The translations under genes were made by a program, and so were the position numbers. Positions 34,853 to 43,668 of a stretch of 64,000 bases of DNA are shown one piece after another. The stretch is from Bin76 sp963665765 (GTDB lineage Bacteria > Actinomycetota > Acidimicrobiia > Spongiisociales > ZC4RG35). Numbering within the stretch: position 1 is the stretch's first letter; each line of letters begins with the position of its first letter. The notes beneath the pieces were generated by a model. That model did not search any database and had not been told where the DNA came from. It saw only the letters and a program-made list of their open reading frames with translations. The stretch lies in assembly GCA_963665765.1 (NCBI GenBank), contig OY762464.1, positions 1,302,001 to 1,366,000 on the forward strand, in the 5' to 3' direction.

Positions 34853-35746
34853 CTAGAACCCGTGGATTCTGCGGACACTCCAATGCACGACCGCGATTCC
34901 CAGAGCCGTCAGGCCCACTCCGATTACCTCTGCCAATGAGAGGGATTGGCTCAAGGCCACCCAGGCGGTGAGAGTTCCCACTATGGGCTCGGAGGTGGCG
35001 GCGACTCCCGTCGGGCCGGGGGTGATGTGGCGGAGGGCGCTCATCAGGAGCAGATACCCGATGCCCATCGCAATGATCGATACCCAGGCCACTCCCAACC
35101 AGCCGGCAATGGACAGCTGAGGTACATTGACCGGAAGCACCGCCAGCCAGATCACGGCGGCGACGGTCAGGCTATAGGAACTGTAGGTGAGGGGATGGAG
35201 GGTCTTGCCCAGCTTCTCACCCGTTATGGTCAGCGCCGCGTAGCAAACCGCCGCCGCCATTCCGGCCAGAAGGCCTATCGCATCGGCATAGTCGGCGGTG
35301 AAGGCGCCGGTTATCAGCCCGATCCCCACCACCGCGGCCACCGCACCCATCCAGCCGGTGACCGGCACCTCCTGACGTTGCACCAGGCGCCTCCACACCA
35401 ACATCAGAATCGGCCCCAGGTACTGGATGGTGATGCCGGGACCCACTCCCAACCGTTCCACCGCCACGAAGAACACGTAGGTGATCACCGCGGTGATCAC
35501 GCCCTGCAGCACCAGCAGCCCAAACATCCCCCCGTGGTGCATCAAGCCTTTCCGAGCCGCAATGAGAGAGAGGAAAGCCGCAGCCAGCACCAACCGGTAC
35601 TGATTGAGTTCGGCGGGACTGAACGAGGAGAAGAGACCGGCCGCCACCGTGCCTGAGACGCCGAACAGAATCCCACCCGACAGTGCCATGGCAAACCCCA
35701 AACCCGGTCGCCGAGACAAGGGGGCCGGATCCGCAGGCATCGCCAT
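34853..35746 (-). CDS. EamA/DMT-family transporter
   Basis: A 297-residue membrane protein with ten likely spans in two EamA repeats. The first repeat includes SGGILFGVSGTVAAGLF and VGPGITIQYLGPILML; the second includes PGPTGVAATSEPIVGTLTAW, the characteristic end of the family. Such proteins export amino acids or other metabolites. I chose the ATG at 35746 (MAMPADPAPLSRR), because the longer frame to 35923 has no hydrophobic or family-like sequence and would overlap the hydantoinase A gene. That gene diverges from it across a 144-base gap. Confidence 0.88.
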   Translation of the reverse strand: MAMPADPAPLSRRPGLGFAMALSGGILFGVSGTVAAGLFSSFSPAELNQYRLVLAAAFLSLIAARKGLMHHGGMFGLLVLQGVITAVITYVFFVAVERLGVGPGITIQYLGPILMLVWRRLVQRQEVPVTGWMGAVAAVVGIGLITGAFTADYADAIGLLAGMAAAVCYAALTITGEKLGKTLHPLTYSSYSLTVAAVIWLAVLPVNVPQLSIAGWLGVAWVSIIAMGIGYLLLMSALRHITPGPTGVAATSEPIVGTLTAWVALSQSLSLAEVIGVGLTALGIAVVHWSVRRIHGF

Positions 35747-35890
35747 CCCGCCCAGCCTATGACGGACAAGTGATGAGTCGATCCGCATTTGAGAGCAGGT
35801 CACCGGATATCCGGATTGGCGCCAGGCGCCCGGGCAGTAACCTGAAATTTTAGTTCCGACAATTCCGGCAGCCCTTCGCTTAGCTCTTTT

Positions 35891-38011
35891 ATGAATCCTT
35901 CCGGCCCGACTGTGGCCAGCCATCGCATCGGCGTGGACATCGGGGGCACCTTCACCGATTTGCTGCTGATTGACGACCGCACCGGCCGGTCAGTGGTGGG
36001 AAAAATGCTGACCACTGCAGACGATCCCTCCCGGGGCGTTGAGCAGGTGCTGGTGGAGACCCTGGACGGTTGCGGATTGGACGCATCCCAGATCAGGCAC
36101 CTGGTCCATGGAACAACTCTGGTCACCAACGCCATAATCGAACGCAAAGGAGCGCGCACCGCCCTGCTGGCCACCGAAGGGTTCCGAGATTCGGTGGAGA
36201 TAGGCCGGGAACACCGCTATGAGCTCTATGACCTGTTCCTGGAATTGCCCCGGCCTTTGACGCCTCGCCATCTCCGTTTCGACGTTTCCGAGCGGACCCT
36301 GGCCACGGGCGAACAATTGCAGAAGGTGGACGAGGGAATGGTGGAAGCCTTGGCGGCCGAGTTGGCCGAGCGGGGAATCGAGGCGGTGGCGATCAGCTTC
36401 CTGCACAGCTTCGCCAATCCCGCCAATGAACAGGCGGCCCGCCGGGCGGTGAACCGGGCGGCGCCGGGGCTGCGGATCTCAACTTCCTCGGAGGTGGCGC
36501 CCGAGATACGTGAGTACGAACGCACCTCCACCACCATCGCCAATGTCTATGTCCAACCCTTGGCGGAGCAATATCTGCAAGACCTGGAAGGGCGGTTGGC
36601 TGATCTGAGGTTTGGGGGATCGTTTTTCGTGATGCTGTCCTCGGGGGGCATCGCCACGGTGGAAACCGCCACCCGGTTCCCTATCAGACTCCTCGAATCA
36701 GGTCCCGCCGCCGGGGCACTGGCCGCCGCCACGCTCGGCGCCGAAGCGGGAGTGGAAGACCTGCTCTCCTTCGACATGGGGGGAACCACCGCCAAGCTGT
36801 GCGTCATCGCGCAAGGGCGTCCGGAAATCACCTTCGACTTCGAAGTAGACCGGCGATACCGCTTCCGGAAAGGCTCGGGTCTTCCGGTCAAGACACCGGT
36901 CATCGAAATGATCGAGATAGGGGCCGGAGGAGGTTCGATGGCCCGCATCAACCAGCTCGGGCTTCTCAAGATCGGGCCGGAATCGGCCGGCTCGGACCCC
37001 GGCCCGGTCTGCTATGGGCTGGGTGGAACTCAACCCACCGTCACCGACGCCGACCTTACCCTGGGTTATTTGGATCCGGATTATTTTTTGGGCGGGCGGA
37101 TGACCCTGGACGCCGAAGCCGCTCGGCAGGCCATCGCCACCCGGATCGCCGAGCCGTTGGGACTGTCGATCACCGAAGCCGCGTGGGGCATCCACCAACT
37201 GGTGAACGAGAATATGGCCAACGCCGCCCGAGTGCACGTAGTGGAGCGGGGCAAGAATCCTCGGGCGCTGCCGATCATCGCCTTTGGAGGAGCGGGACCG
37301 GTTCATGGGTACCGGGTGGCCGAGTTGACCGGGTGTTCGGGCCTGATACTCCCCCCGTCCGCCGGGGTCACCTCCTCTCTCGGCTTCTTGGTGGCTCCCC
37401 TGGCTTTCGACTTTGTCCGATCCTATTACGCCCACCTGGACAATATCGACTGGGATTATCTAAACGGGATGCTCTCGGATCTGCAGCGTCAGGGGACCGA
37501 GCTATTGACCAAATCGGGCGCGGCGCCCGACGAGATCACCCATACCCGCAGCGTCGACATCCGCTACATCGGACAGGGCCATGAAGTGCGAGTTCCCGTT
37601 CCAGGCGGCATCCTGAGCAGTGAGGATCAGCACATGTTGCATCAGGGATTTGAACGGGTCTATCGGAGCCTCTACGGACGGTCGGGGCCGGATGTGGGTC
37701 TGGAAGCGCTCACCTGGAGGGTGATAAGCGCCGGGACAACCCCGGCGATCACTACGGAAACCCCCCACCGGCGGCCTCCGGCGCGAACCGCGCGGAAGGG
37801 AAACCGACCTGCCTACTTCCCCGAATACGCCCGGTTCCGGGACACTCCCGTTTTCAACCGGTACCGGCTGAGAGAAGGAGATCACATCCGCGGGCCGGCC
37901 ATAATCGAAGAACGGGAATCGACCGCGGTGATCGGCCCTGGTGGTGAACTCCGAGTGGACACCCGTCTCAATCTGGTGGTGTCCCTGGAAAGAACCGACA
38001 GCAACGCATGA
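35891..38011 (+). CDS. hyuA: Hydantoinase A/oxoprolinase subunit
   Basis: A 706-residue HyuA-type ATP-dependent hydrolase subunit. The N-terminal hexokinase-like fold shows RIGVDIGGTFTDLLLID and VHGTTLVTNAIIERKG. The middle has LSFDMGGTTAKLCVI, and IEIGAGGGSMARI and AFGGAGPVHG complete the ATP site. Members open cyclic amides such as hydantoins or 5-oxoproline, or carboxylate ketones, using ATP and a B subunit. The hyuB gene follows with a 4-base overlap. The start at the ATG at 35891 has no good ribosome binding site; a GTG at 35912 is a possible alternative. The substrate is unknown. Confidence 0.93.
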   Translation: MNPSGPTVASHRIGVDIGGTFTDLLLIDDRTGRSVVGKMLTTADDPSRGVEQVLVETLDGCGLDASQIRHLVHGTTLVTNAIIERKGARTALLATEGFRDSVEIGREHRYELYDLFLELPRPLTPRHLRFDVSERTLATGEQLQKVDEGMVEALAAELAERGIEAVAISFLHSFANPANEQAARRAVNRAAPGLRISTSSEVAPEIREYERTSTTIANVYVQPLAEQYLQDLEGRLADLRFGGSFFVMLSSGGIATVETATRFPIRLLESGPAAGALAAATLGAEAGVEDLLSFDMGGTTAKLCVIAQGRPEITFDFEVDRRYRFRKGSGLPVKTPVIEMIEIGAGGGSMARINQLGLLKIGPESAGSDPGPVCYGLGGTQPTVTDADLTLGYLDPDYFLGGRMTLDAEAARQAIATRIAEPLGLSITEAAWGIHQLVNENMANAARVHVVERGKNPRALPIIAFGGAGPVHGYRVAELTGCSGLILPPSAGVTSSLGFLVAPLAFDFVRSYYAHLDNIDWDYLNGMLSDLQRQGTELLTKSGAAPDEITHTRSVDIRYIGQGHEVRVPVPGGILSSEDQHMLHQGFERVYRSLYGRSGPDVGLEALTWRVISAGTTPAITTETPHRRPPARTARKGNRPAYFPEYARFRDTPVFNRYRLREGDHIRGPAIIEERESTAVIGPGGELRVDTRLNLVVSLERTDSNA

Positions 38012-39743
38012 GCGGTATGGACCCGATTGTTCTGGAGGTCCTGTGGAACCGGCTCCTGTCGGTGGTGAACGAACAGCAGGTGGCTCTCATGCGGACCGCC
38101 TTCAGCACCATCGTCAGAGAGACTCAGGACCTGGCCTGCGGGGTTTTCAACACCGAAGGCGCCATGGTTGCCCAATCGCTCACCGGCACCCCGGGACACA
38201 TCAACGCCATGGCCACCGGAATGCAACATCTGTTGACGGAATACCCACCGGACAGGCTGGCAGAAGGAGATGTGCTGCTCACCAATGACCCGTGGATGAC
38301 CGCCGGGCAGATCAATGACATCACGGTGGCCACTCCGGTGTTCCGAAAAGGACGGATCGTCGGATACTTCGCCAACACCTGCCACGCCGCCGACATCGGT
38401 GGCCGGATCCTCTCCGCCGAAGCGCGGGAAGTTTACGAGGAGGGTCTGCGCCTGCCGATCATGAAGCTCTTCCGAAGAGGAGAAATCAACCGGGACCTCA
38501 TCAAGTTGATCAGAGCCAATGTGCGCACCCCCGACGAGACGGTCGGTGATCTCTACGCCCAGACCACCAGCAACGAGGTGGGTGCCCGGGCACTACTCAA
38601 ATTCATGGATGAGTTCGATCTTGGTTCCATCGATCGGTGGCCCACGAGATCATGGATCGCTCCGAGGAGGCCATGCGTCAATCGATCGGCGCCATTCCCA
38701 ACGGTCTTTACGAGCACGAAACATGGAGCGACGGATTCGAGACGCCGATCAAGATCAAAGTTGCCGTGACTGTTGAGGATCGGGACATTCACATTGACTT
38801 CGCCGGTTCGTCACCCCAGAGCCAAAGAGGCATCAACGTGGTGTTCAACTACACCCATGCCTACGCCTCTTTTGCCATGAAGGCGGCGGTCAGCCCCGAG
38901 GTCCCTCACAACGAGGGCGCCTTTCGTCCGGTGCACGTATCGGCGCCCCCCGGTTCAATCTTCAACTGTCTGCCGCCCGCCGCGGTGGCCTCCCGCCACA
39001 TCCTGGGGCACTTTCTCCCGGGGGTGATCTTCGGGGCGCTAGCCGAAGCGTTTCCCCTGATGGCTGCCGGATCCGACCCGATCTGGATCAGCGTCTTCCG
39101 AGGCCGCCCGCCTGAAAAGAATGGTCTTTTCACCTTCAGTCTCTTCCAGTGCGGGGGCGGCGGCGCCCGCGCCGGCAAGGACGGTTTGAGTGCCACCGGG
39201 TTCCCCAGCGGAGTGGCGGGGGTTCCTGCCGAAGCGGTCGAGACCCTGTCATCCCTGGTCCAGTATCGCCGGGAGCTCCGCCCCGACTCCGGCGGGCCAG
39301 GGCGCTATCGGGGCGGGCTGGGACAGTACACCGAGATGGGTTGCCGCACCGAAGAGACCTGGACGGTCTCGGCCATGGTAGACCGGATCAGGCACCCCCC
39401 CGAGGGGATATTGGGCGGCCTTCCCGGCGCCCGCGGAGAGCTGCTGATCGACGGGCAGGACGAGGGCCGGCCCAAGGCATTACTGGCTCTGCAACCCGAT
39501 CAGCGGGTGCAGCTGAACCTTCCCGGCGGGGGCGGTTTCGGCGATCCTCTGGAAAGGGACCCCCAGACGGTGCTGGCCGATGTGGTGGAGGGCTATGTCT
39601 CGGTCACCGGCGCCGAGCGAGACTACGGAGTAGTGGTCAGATACACCGGCGCCCCCGACCAAAAGGTCCGTCTTCCCCAAGACTATGAGCTGGACACAGT
39701 AGCCACAGAACGGTTGCGAGCGGGCCGACGGAAATCCGTATAG
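38008..39743 (+). pseudogene. hyuB: Hydantoinase B/oxoprolinase subunit with frameshift
   Basis: The ATG at 38008 overlaps the hyuA stop and opens a HyuB N-terminal half (MDPIVLEVLWNRLLSVVNEQ and LTNDPWMTAGQINDITV). The homology leaves this frame near 38635-38638 after SIDR and continues one frame over from GTG 38637 (VAHEIMDRSEEAMRQ) to 39743, ending with the usual GGGGFGDPLERDP block. One extra G in the run cggtgg would restore SIDRVAHEIMDRSE. Together the halves make a full-length subunit of about 578 residues. It is either a recent pseudogene, a sequencing or assembly error, or, less likely, a programmed shift. Both halves look well conserved, which favours a recent event or an error. Confidence 0.85.
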
Positions 39744-39754
39744 TCAAAGGAAAG

Positions 39755-40156
39755 ATGAGTTCCTTACCCGCCTCCAACGGAGAGGAGTCCCGCGTATGGA
39801 TGGACCGCGCCCACATCCAAGCTGATCTGGCGGAGTTCGCAGCTGACAGGCGGTACTGGCATGAAGCGTGCCATCATCTGGTGAGAGCGGCGGAACTCGG
39901 TATCAAAGCGACCTACATCGCCCAAGGCGCCCCCGTTCCTCGCAAACACCACATCTGGGACCTATTGACCGCCTGCCCCGCGGCTCCTGTCCGAGAGCAG
40001 GTGATGGCAGCCTTTGACAAAGGGGCACTCAACAGGTTCTCGGGTTACTACTTCTCGGTGTATCCAGATGGAGAAGATGCCGACCAAGGGGCCTATATCC
40101 GGTGCTCACAGGTGACGCGACTGGTTCTGCAATGCGTCGAAGAGACCATGGAATGA
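39755..40156 (+). CDS. HEPN-domain protein
   Basis: A 133-residue all-helical protein of the HEPN type. The core is RRYWHEACHHLVRAAELGIKA, then a short linker with PRKHHIWDLLTAC, the usual helix-loop of the family. HEPN proteins next to minimal nucleotidyltransferases form toxin-antitoxin pairs in which HEPN is often an RNase. An R-x6-H arrangement (R-YWHEAC-H) can be read here, but whether it is the catalytic motif is uncertain. The gene starts 11 bases after hyuB with AAAGGA before its ATG, and its TGA overlaps the start of the nucleotidyltransferase gene. This unusual position inside a metabolic operon is worth noting. Confidence 0.78.
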   Translation: MSSLPASNGEESRVWMDRAHIQADLAEFAADRRYWHEACHHLVRAAELGIKATYIAQGAPVPRKHHIWDLLTACPAAPVREQVMAAFDKGALNRFSGYYFSVYPDGEDADQGAYIRCSQVTRLVLQCVEETME

Positions 40157-40608
40157 CTGTCTACATCGTTAGCAAGGAAGCGGGGGGTCGGCCCCCACCT
40201 GAAGTCCCGTTGCCGGAGCAGGATCTCCGCGAGCAACAAAGGCAAGCGGAATGGAGCAATCTGCCTCTTCCGCATCCAGGCTTACCACGCGACTATGTGG
40301 ACCAAGCTCTGGCGGCCGCCCTGCTGTTCGACCCTGACAAGGTGTTTCTGTTCGGATCGGTGGCGCGCGGTGAAGACAACATCGGATCGGACATCGATCT
40401 ACTCGTGGCAGTTGATGACCTTCCTTTGGCCAGCTGGAAAGACTGGTCTTTCGCCATCAGCTGGGCAGCCCGATATTTCTGCCCTTTCGAAGTGGATGTG
40501 AAAATAACTGACGTGGAAGATCTGAAACGCCGCAAGAATGTGGTCACCAGCCCCTGCATGTGGGTGCGAAAAGAGGGCATTCTGCTCTATTCCCGAAAGG
40601 AGCGATGA
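40153..40608 (+). CDS. Minimal nucleotidyltransferase (HEPN partner)
   Basis: A 151-residue nucleotidyltransferase-fold protein. The pol-beta motif is FLFGSVARGEDNIGSDIDLLV, with the metal-binding Asp pair in SDID and a third acidic residue in FEVDVKI. These intact residues suggest an active enzyme that would add nucleotides, often AMP, to its HEPN partner to silence it. The ATG at 40153 overlaps the HEPN stop (ATGA). An unusual 50-residue proline-rich N-terminus precedes the domain. The stop overlaps the oxidoreductase start, so the pair is embedded in the hydantoinase-oxidoreductase transcript. Confidence 0.83.
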   Translation: MTVYIVSKEAGGRPPPEVPLPEQDLREQQRQAEWSNLPLPHPGLPRDYVDQALAAALLFDPDKVFLFGSVARGEDNIGSDIDLLVAVDDLPLASWKDWSFAISWAARYFCPFEVDVKITDVEDLKRRKNVVTSPCMWVRKEGILLYSRKER

Positions 40609-41735
40609 TGAGCGACGGCCATCCGGTGAGAGTGGGTGTGGTGGGCGCCAGCCCGCCGGGCTTTGGAGACCGGGCTCACCTGCCCGCGGTGCAAGCCGCT
40701 CCGGGGCTGACTCTGGAAGCAGTTTGTACTACTCGAGAGGAGACCGCCCGGGCCGCCGCCCAAAAGTGGGGCGCCCCCAAGTGGTACGCCGACGTGGAAG
40801 ACCTGTGCCACGACCCCGAAATTGATCTGGTGACGGTGGCGGTGCGGCCCCGTCTGCATCATCCGCTCACCATGGCCGCCCTGCGGGCGGGAAAGCCGGT
40901 GTTCTGCGAATGGCCCCTGGCGCTCAATACCTCAGAAGCCCAGGAGATGGCTGAGGCGGCGGCGCAGAGGGGACTTCCCACCGCGGTGGGACTGCAAGGC
41001 CGTTTTGCTCCGGCGGTGGCCTGGGCGCGCCGGCTGGTGGCCGACGGAGCGGTTGGCAAGCCCTTGTCTTTTGTGGTCTCCCAGATGCTTTCCAAGTTCG
41101 AGGTGGACGCCGCCCGGTCGTGGCTGGTGCGCCATGAAGAAGCCAGCGGCGCCTTGTTCGTGGCCTTCGCCCATGTCATGGACTCGGTCCGGTTCATCCT
41201 GGGAGAAGTGGAGAACCTTTCCGCCCGCCAGCTCACCCTCTCGCCGGCGGGAACCTACAGCGAGGGCGGAACCTTCGAATGGAAGACCGCCGACACCGTG
41301 ATGGCCCTGGCCGAGTTGGACGACGGAATCGCGGGGACGGCCTATGTCTCCAACACCACTTCTCCTCCCCAGGGGTATTCCCTGCGAATCATCGGCGAGG
41401 AAGGACAACTCCTCTTGGGCGCCCCTTCCTATTACCAGTTCAGTCCGGTTCGGGTTTCAAGAGGACCTCTTCAGGTTTCAGTGGGCCGAGGGGAGTCGGA
41501 CCGTCTGGAAGAGGTGCAGATTCCCGGCGAGTATTTCTCCGACATGCCGGTGACCGAAGGTCATTCCGCCTACAACGTGGCCAGAGCACTGACCGACTTC
41601 GCCGACTCCATCCGGGAGGAACGGGGCTTCCGACCCGACTTCCATGACGGGGTAAAACTCCATCGGATTCTTGATGCCGTCATCACCTCCAGCCGAGAAG
41701 GCCGAGCAGTGACTGTCAGCCACCCGCGGGGTTGA
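40608..41735 (+). CDS. Gfo/Idh/MocA-family oxidoreductase
   Basis: A 375-residue NAD(P)-dependent dehydrogenase. The Rossmann start is RVGVVGASPPGFGDRAHLPAV. The family motif around the catalytic lysine reads RAGKPVFCEWPLA, with Trp where Lys of EKP is usual: EWP replaces EKP. The C-terminal beta-sheet domain is normal in length. The missing lysine suggests a changed or lost dehydrogenase activity. AAAGGAG is too close to the ATG at 40605 but well spaced for the one at 40608, which I chose. It shares one base with the stop of the nucleotidyltransferase gene. Confidence 0.85.
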   Translation: MSDGHPVRVGVVGASPPGFGDRAHLPAVQAAPGLTLEAVCTTREETARAAAQKWGAPKWYADVEDLCHDPEIDLVTVAVRPRLHHPLTMAALRAGKPVFCEWPLALNTSEAQEMAEAAAQRGLPTAVGLQGRFAPAVAWARRLVADGAVGKPLSFVVSQMLSKFEVDAARSWLVRHEEASGALFVAFAHVMDSVRFILGEVENLSARQLTLSPAGTYSEGGTFEWKTADTVMALAELDDGIAGTAYVSNTTSPPQGYSLRIIGEEGQLLLGAPSYYQFSPVRVSRGPLQVSVGRGESDRLEEVQIPGEYFSDMPVTEGHSAYNVARALTDFADSIREERGFRPDFHDGVKLHRILDAVITSSREGRAVTVSHPRG

Positions 41736-42082
41736 ATCCCCCTTCCAAGAGCGTGCACCAATAGGTCTTGAGTGGTGGGTGGGTGGCGGTTCGCGAAAAA
41801 AAGACGGCGGGTGGGGGTTGACTCTGTCACGGACCCGGGCGCATATTGAGTAGGTCGAACATCTCCCGGTCCTCCCCGACGTCGTCAGGACCGCACCGGA
41901 GGTCATAAAATCTCGGGACACTTCTCCCGCCATAAACTCGCGGCGAAGCGTGTCCCGATCCTGGCGGTGAGCGGCGGGGGAGGGGAGCCCAACGGGCGAA
42001 AATCGGGCGTTCGATTTCGCGGGATAGTAACTGGTTTTCGCGACCAACCGCCATAGACCCGCTTACCCGCCGGGTCTGTAAA
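41736..42082. other. Intergenic region between convergent genes, with inverted repeats
   Basis: This 347-base gap holds no gene I can support. Two inverted repeats are visible. CGGGACAC (41914-41921) pairs with GTGTCCCG (41950-41957) across 28 bases. AGACCCG (42055-42061) pairs with CGGGTCT (42071-42077) around a 9-base loop. The second lies just beyond the stop of the minus-strand SAHH-like gene and could terminate it, though it lacks a clear T-run. Confidence 0.35.
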
Positions 42083-43303
42083 TCACAATCGCCCGGGAGA
42101 AAGAGAGGATCCCAAGGTGGCGGACTCTCCGGCAAATATCTGTTCCAGCATCATCTGCGCCACCTGCCGGTTGATCTCCTCGGGCACCGGCCGCGGCCCG
42201 GACGGGAGGTCGGCATGGTGAGCCAGGAGCCAATGAAGGGATAGGGCCTGCAGGGCCAAACCAAGATCCATGGTTTCGGCGGGGTTGCCTCCTCCCGCCG
42301 CCAGGTTGAGCATTTCTCCTCCGGCCAGAACCGTCAGCCGCCGACCGTTTGGGAGCACATATTCGGTTATGTGGTCGGTTACGCGACTGGCGTGGTCGGC
42401 CACTTCTCCCAGGCCCTTCAGATCCAGTTCGGTGGAGAAGTGCCCGGCGTTGACCAGAATGGTCCCGTCGCGCATAGACTGCATCTGCTCCCCGGTTATG
42501 GCGCCCGGCTGAGCAGTGGCGGTGACGAACACATTGCCCCAGGAAAGCACCTGATCCAGACGGGCCACTCTGAAACCGTCCATCGCCGCCTCCAGAGCCT
42601 TGATCGGATTGGGCTCCACCACACACACCCGGGCGCCGAACGAATTGAAGCTGCGGACAATTCCCCGTCCCACCCATCCGTACCCCAGCACCACCACCCG
42701 TTTGCCCGGCACGCCGAGATTGGTGGTTCGCATGAAAGCCTCCACGAGGGTTTGTCCCACCCCGTGTTGGTTTTCGACGATTCTCTTCAAGGGACTGTCA
42801 TTGACAACCACCACCGGAAACCACCCTGCTCCGGCCTTTTCGTTCCGCAGTCGGTTGGCCCCCGAAGTGGTTTCCTCGGTGCCGGCTATCAAATTGGCGT
42901 TGGTTTCTGAGTCCAGGACAGAAAACAGCTCCGCCCCGTTATCGATGATCAGATCAGGACGCCGCCCCGCCACCCGGTTGAGATTGGACTGATGGGCGTT
43001 CCGGTCGTCGGAAGGAGCGTGATAGACGGTCACGCCGGTTCCACGCAGATAATCGGCCACGTCCTGCTGGGTGGTGCCGAAATTGCCGGTGATCACCACC
43101 TGCGCGCCGCCCGCCATCAAAACCCTGCACAACGCCGCCGTTTTCGGTTCTATGTGAAGACATATCCCGATGCACAGTCCCCCGAACGGCTGTGGCGAAG
43201 AAAACTCCCGCTCGATTTGGGCCAGGATGGGAAGTCGACGGGATACCCAGTCAACTCTCCGTTCAACCCGGTCGTCCCCGGTCCTCATCACCATGACAAC
43301 CAT
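42083..43303 (-). CDS. S-adenosylhomocysteine hydrolase-like protein with changed active site
   Basis: A 406-residue SAHH-fold protein. Conserved parts include LHIEPKTAAL (substrate His), DNGAE, GTEETTSGANRL, the Lys in NDSPLK and the NAD-binding GYGWVGRGI. Three differences stand out. The Asp after the lysine (human Asp190) is Glu in KRIVEN. The late active-site His (GHP block, human His353) is Asn in GGNPAETMD. The C-terminal tail that closes the NAD site of the neighbouring subunit is missing. It is close to archaeal/thermophile SAHH in outline. The normal reaction, SAH to adenosine and homocysteine, is doubtful; another nucleoside thioether or a regulatory role is possible. The start among the first ATG codons is uncertain. 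Confidence 0.82.
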   Translation of the reverse strand: MVVMVMRTGDDRVERRVDWVSRRLPILAQIEREFSSPQPFGGLCIGICLHIEPKTAALCRVLMAGGAQVVITGNFGTTQQDVADYLRGTGVTVYHAPSDDRNAHQSNLNRVAGRRPDLIIDNGAELFSVLDSETNANLIAGTEETTSGANRLRNEKAGAGWFPVVVVNDSPLKRIVENQHGVGQTLVEAFMRTTNLGVPGKRVVVLGYGWVGRGIVRSFNSFGARVCVVEPNPIKALEAAMDGFRVARLDQVLSWGNVFVTATAQPGAITGEQMQSMRDGTILVNAGHFSTELDLKGLGEVADHASRVTDHITEYVLPNGRRLTVLAGGEMLNLAAGGGNPAETMDLGLALQALSLHWLLAHHADLPSGPRPVPEEINRQVAQMMLEQIFAGESATLGSSLSPGRL

Positions 43304-43495
43304 CCGCCACCATGACGGGTGGTTCCTCGCTTACTGACCATTTCGTATCCCGGTGAGATTTGCGACCTCCGCTCCCCGTCGTTTGGTATCGCGAAAGATA
43401 CAACTTCCGGATTTGCCTTGCCGGGAGTGAATCTGGTCTCCCACCCGGGGAGGCGGTAGGGTTTTTTCCTCTACAATGGGAAACGGGACGTCACG

Positions 43496-43566
43496 CGGGT
43501 GTAGTTCAATGGCAGAACACGAGCTTCCCAAGCTCGGAGTGGGGGTTCGATTCCCCTCACCCGCTC
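43496..43566 (+). tRNA. tRNA-Gly (anticodon CCC)
   Basis: A full cloverleaf of 71 bases. The acceptor GCGGGTG pairs with CACCCGC, the anticodon stem CGAGC/GCTCG holds the loop TTCCCAA, giving anticodon CCC, and the T arm has GGTTCGATTCC. The CCA end is not encoded. A TACAAT element at 43473-43478 is a good -10 box 18 bases before the mature 5' end. The gene lies inside the apparent 5' extension of the long peptidase frame, which confirms that the peptidase starts downstream. Confidence 0.95.
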
Positions 43567-43668
43567 CCCTTCCCGAGAACTCTGAGCGCCGGCGCTAATC
43601 AGAATGACCGAATTCGGATAACTATTCTTTTGGGTGATCACCACCCGGCAACGATCTTTGGAGCAAAA

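Noticed and set aside
41827..42135. Minus-strand 102-codon frame after the SAHH-like gene
   Set aside because: It overlaps the end of that gene in another frame, has no ribosome binding site and resembles no protein family I know.
43360..43668. Long 5' extension of the M16 peptidase frame
   Set aside because: It runs through the tRNA-Gly gene (43496-43566) and lacks a signal peptide at its start; the ATG at 43669 gives one, with a GGAG upstream.
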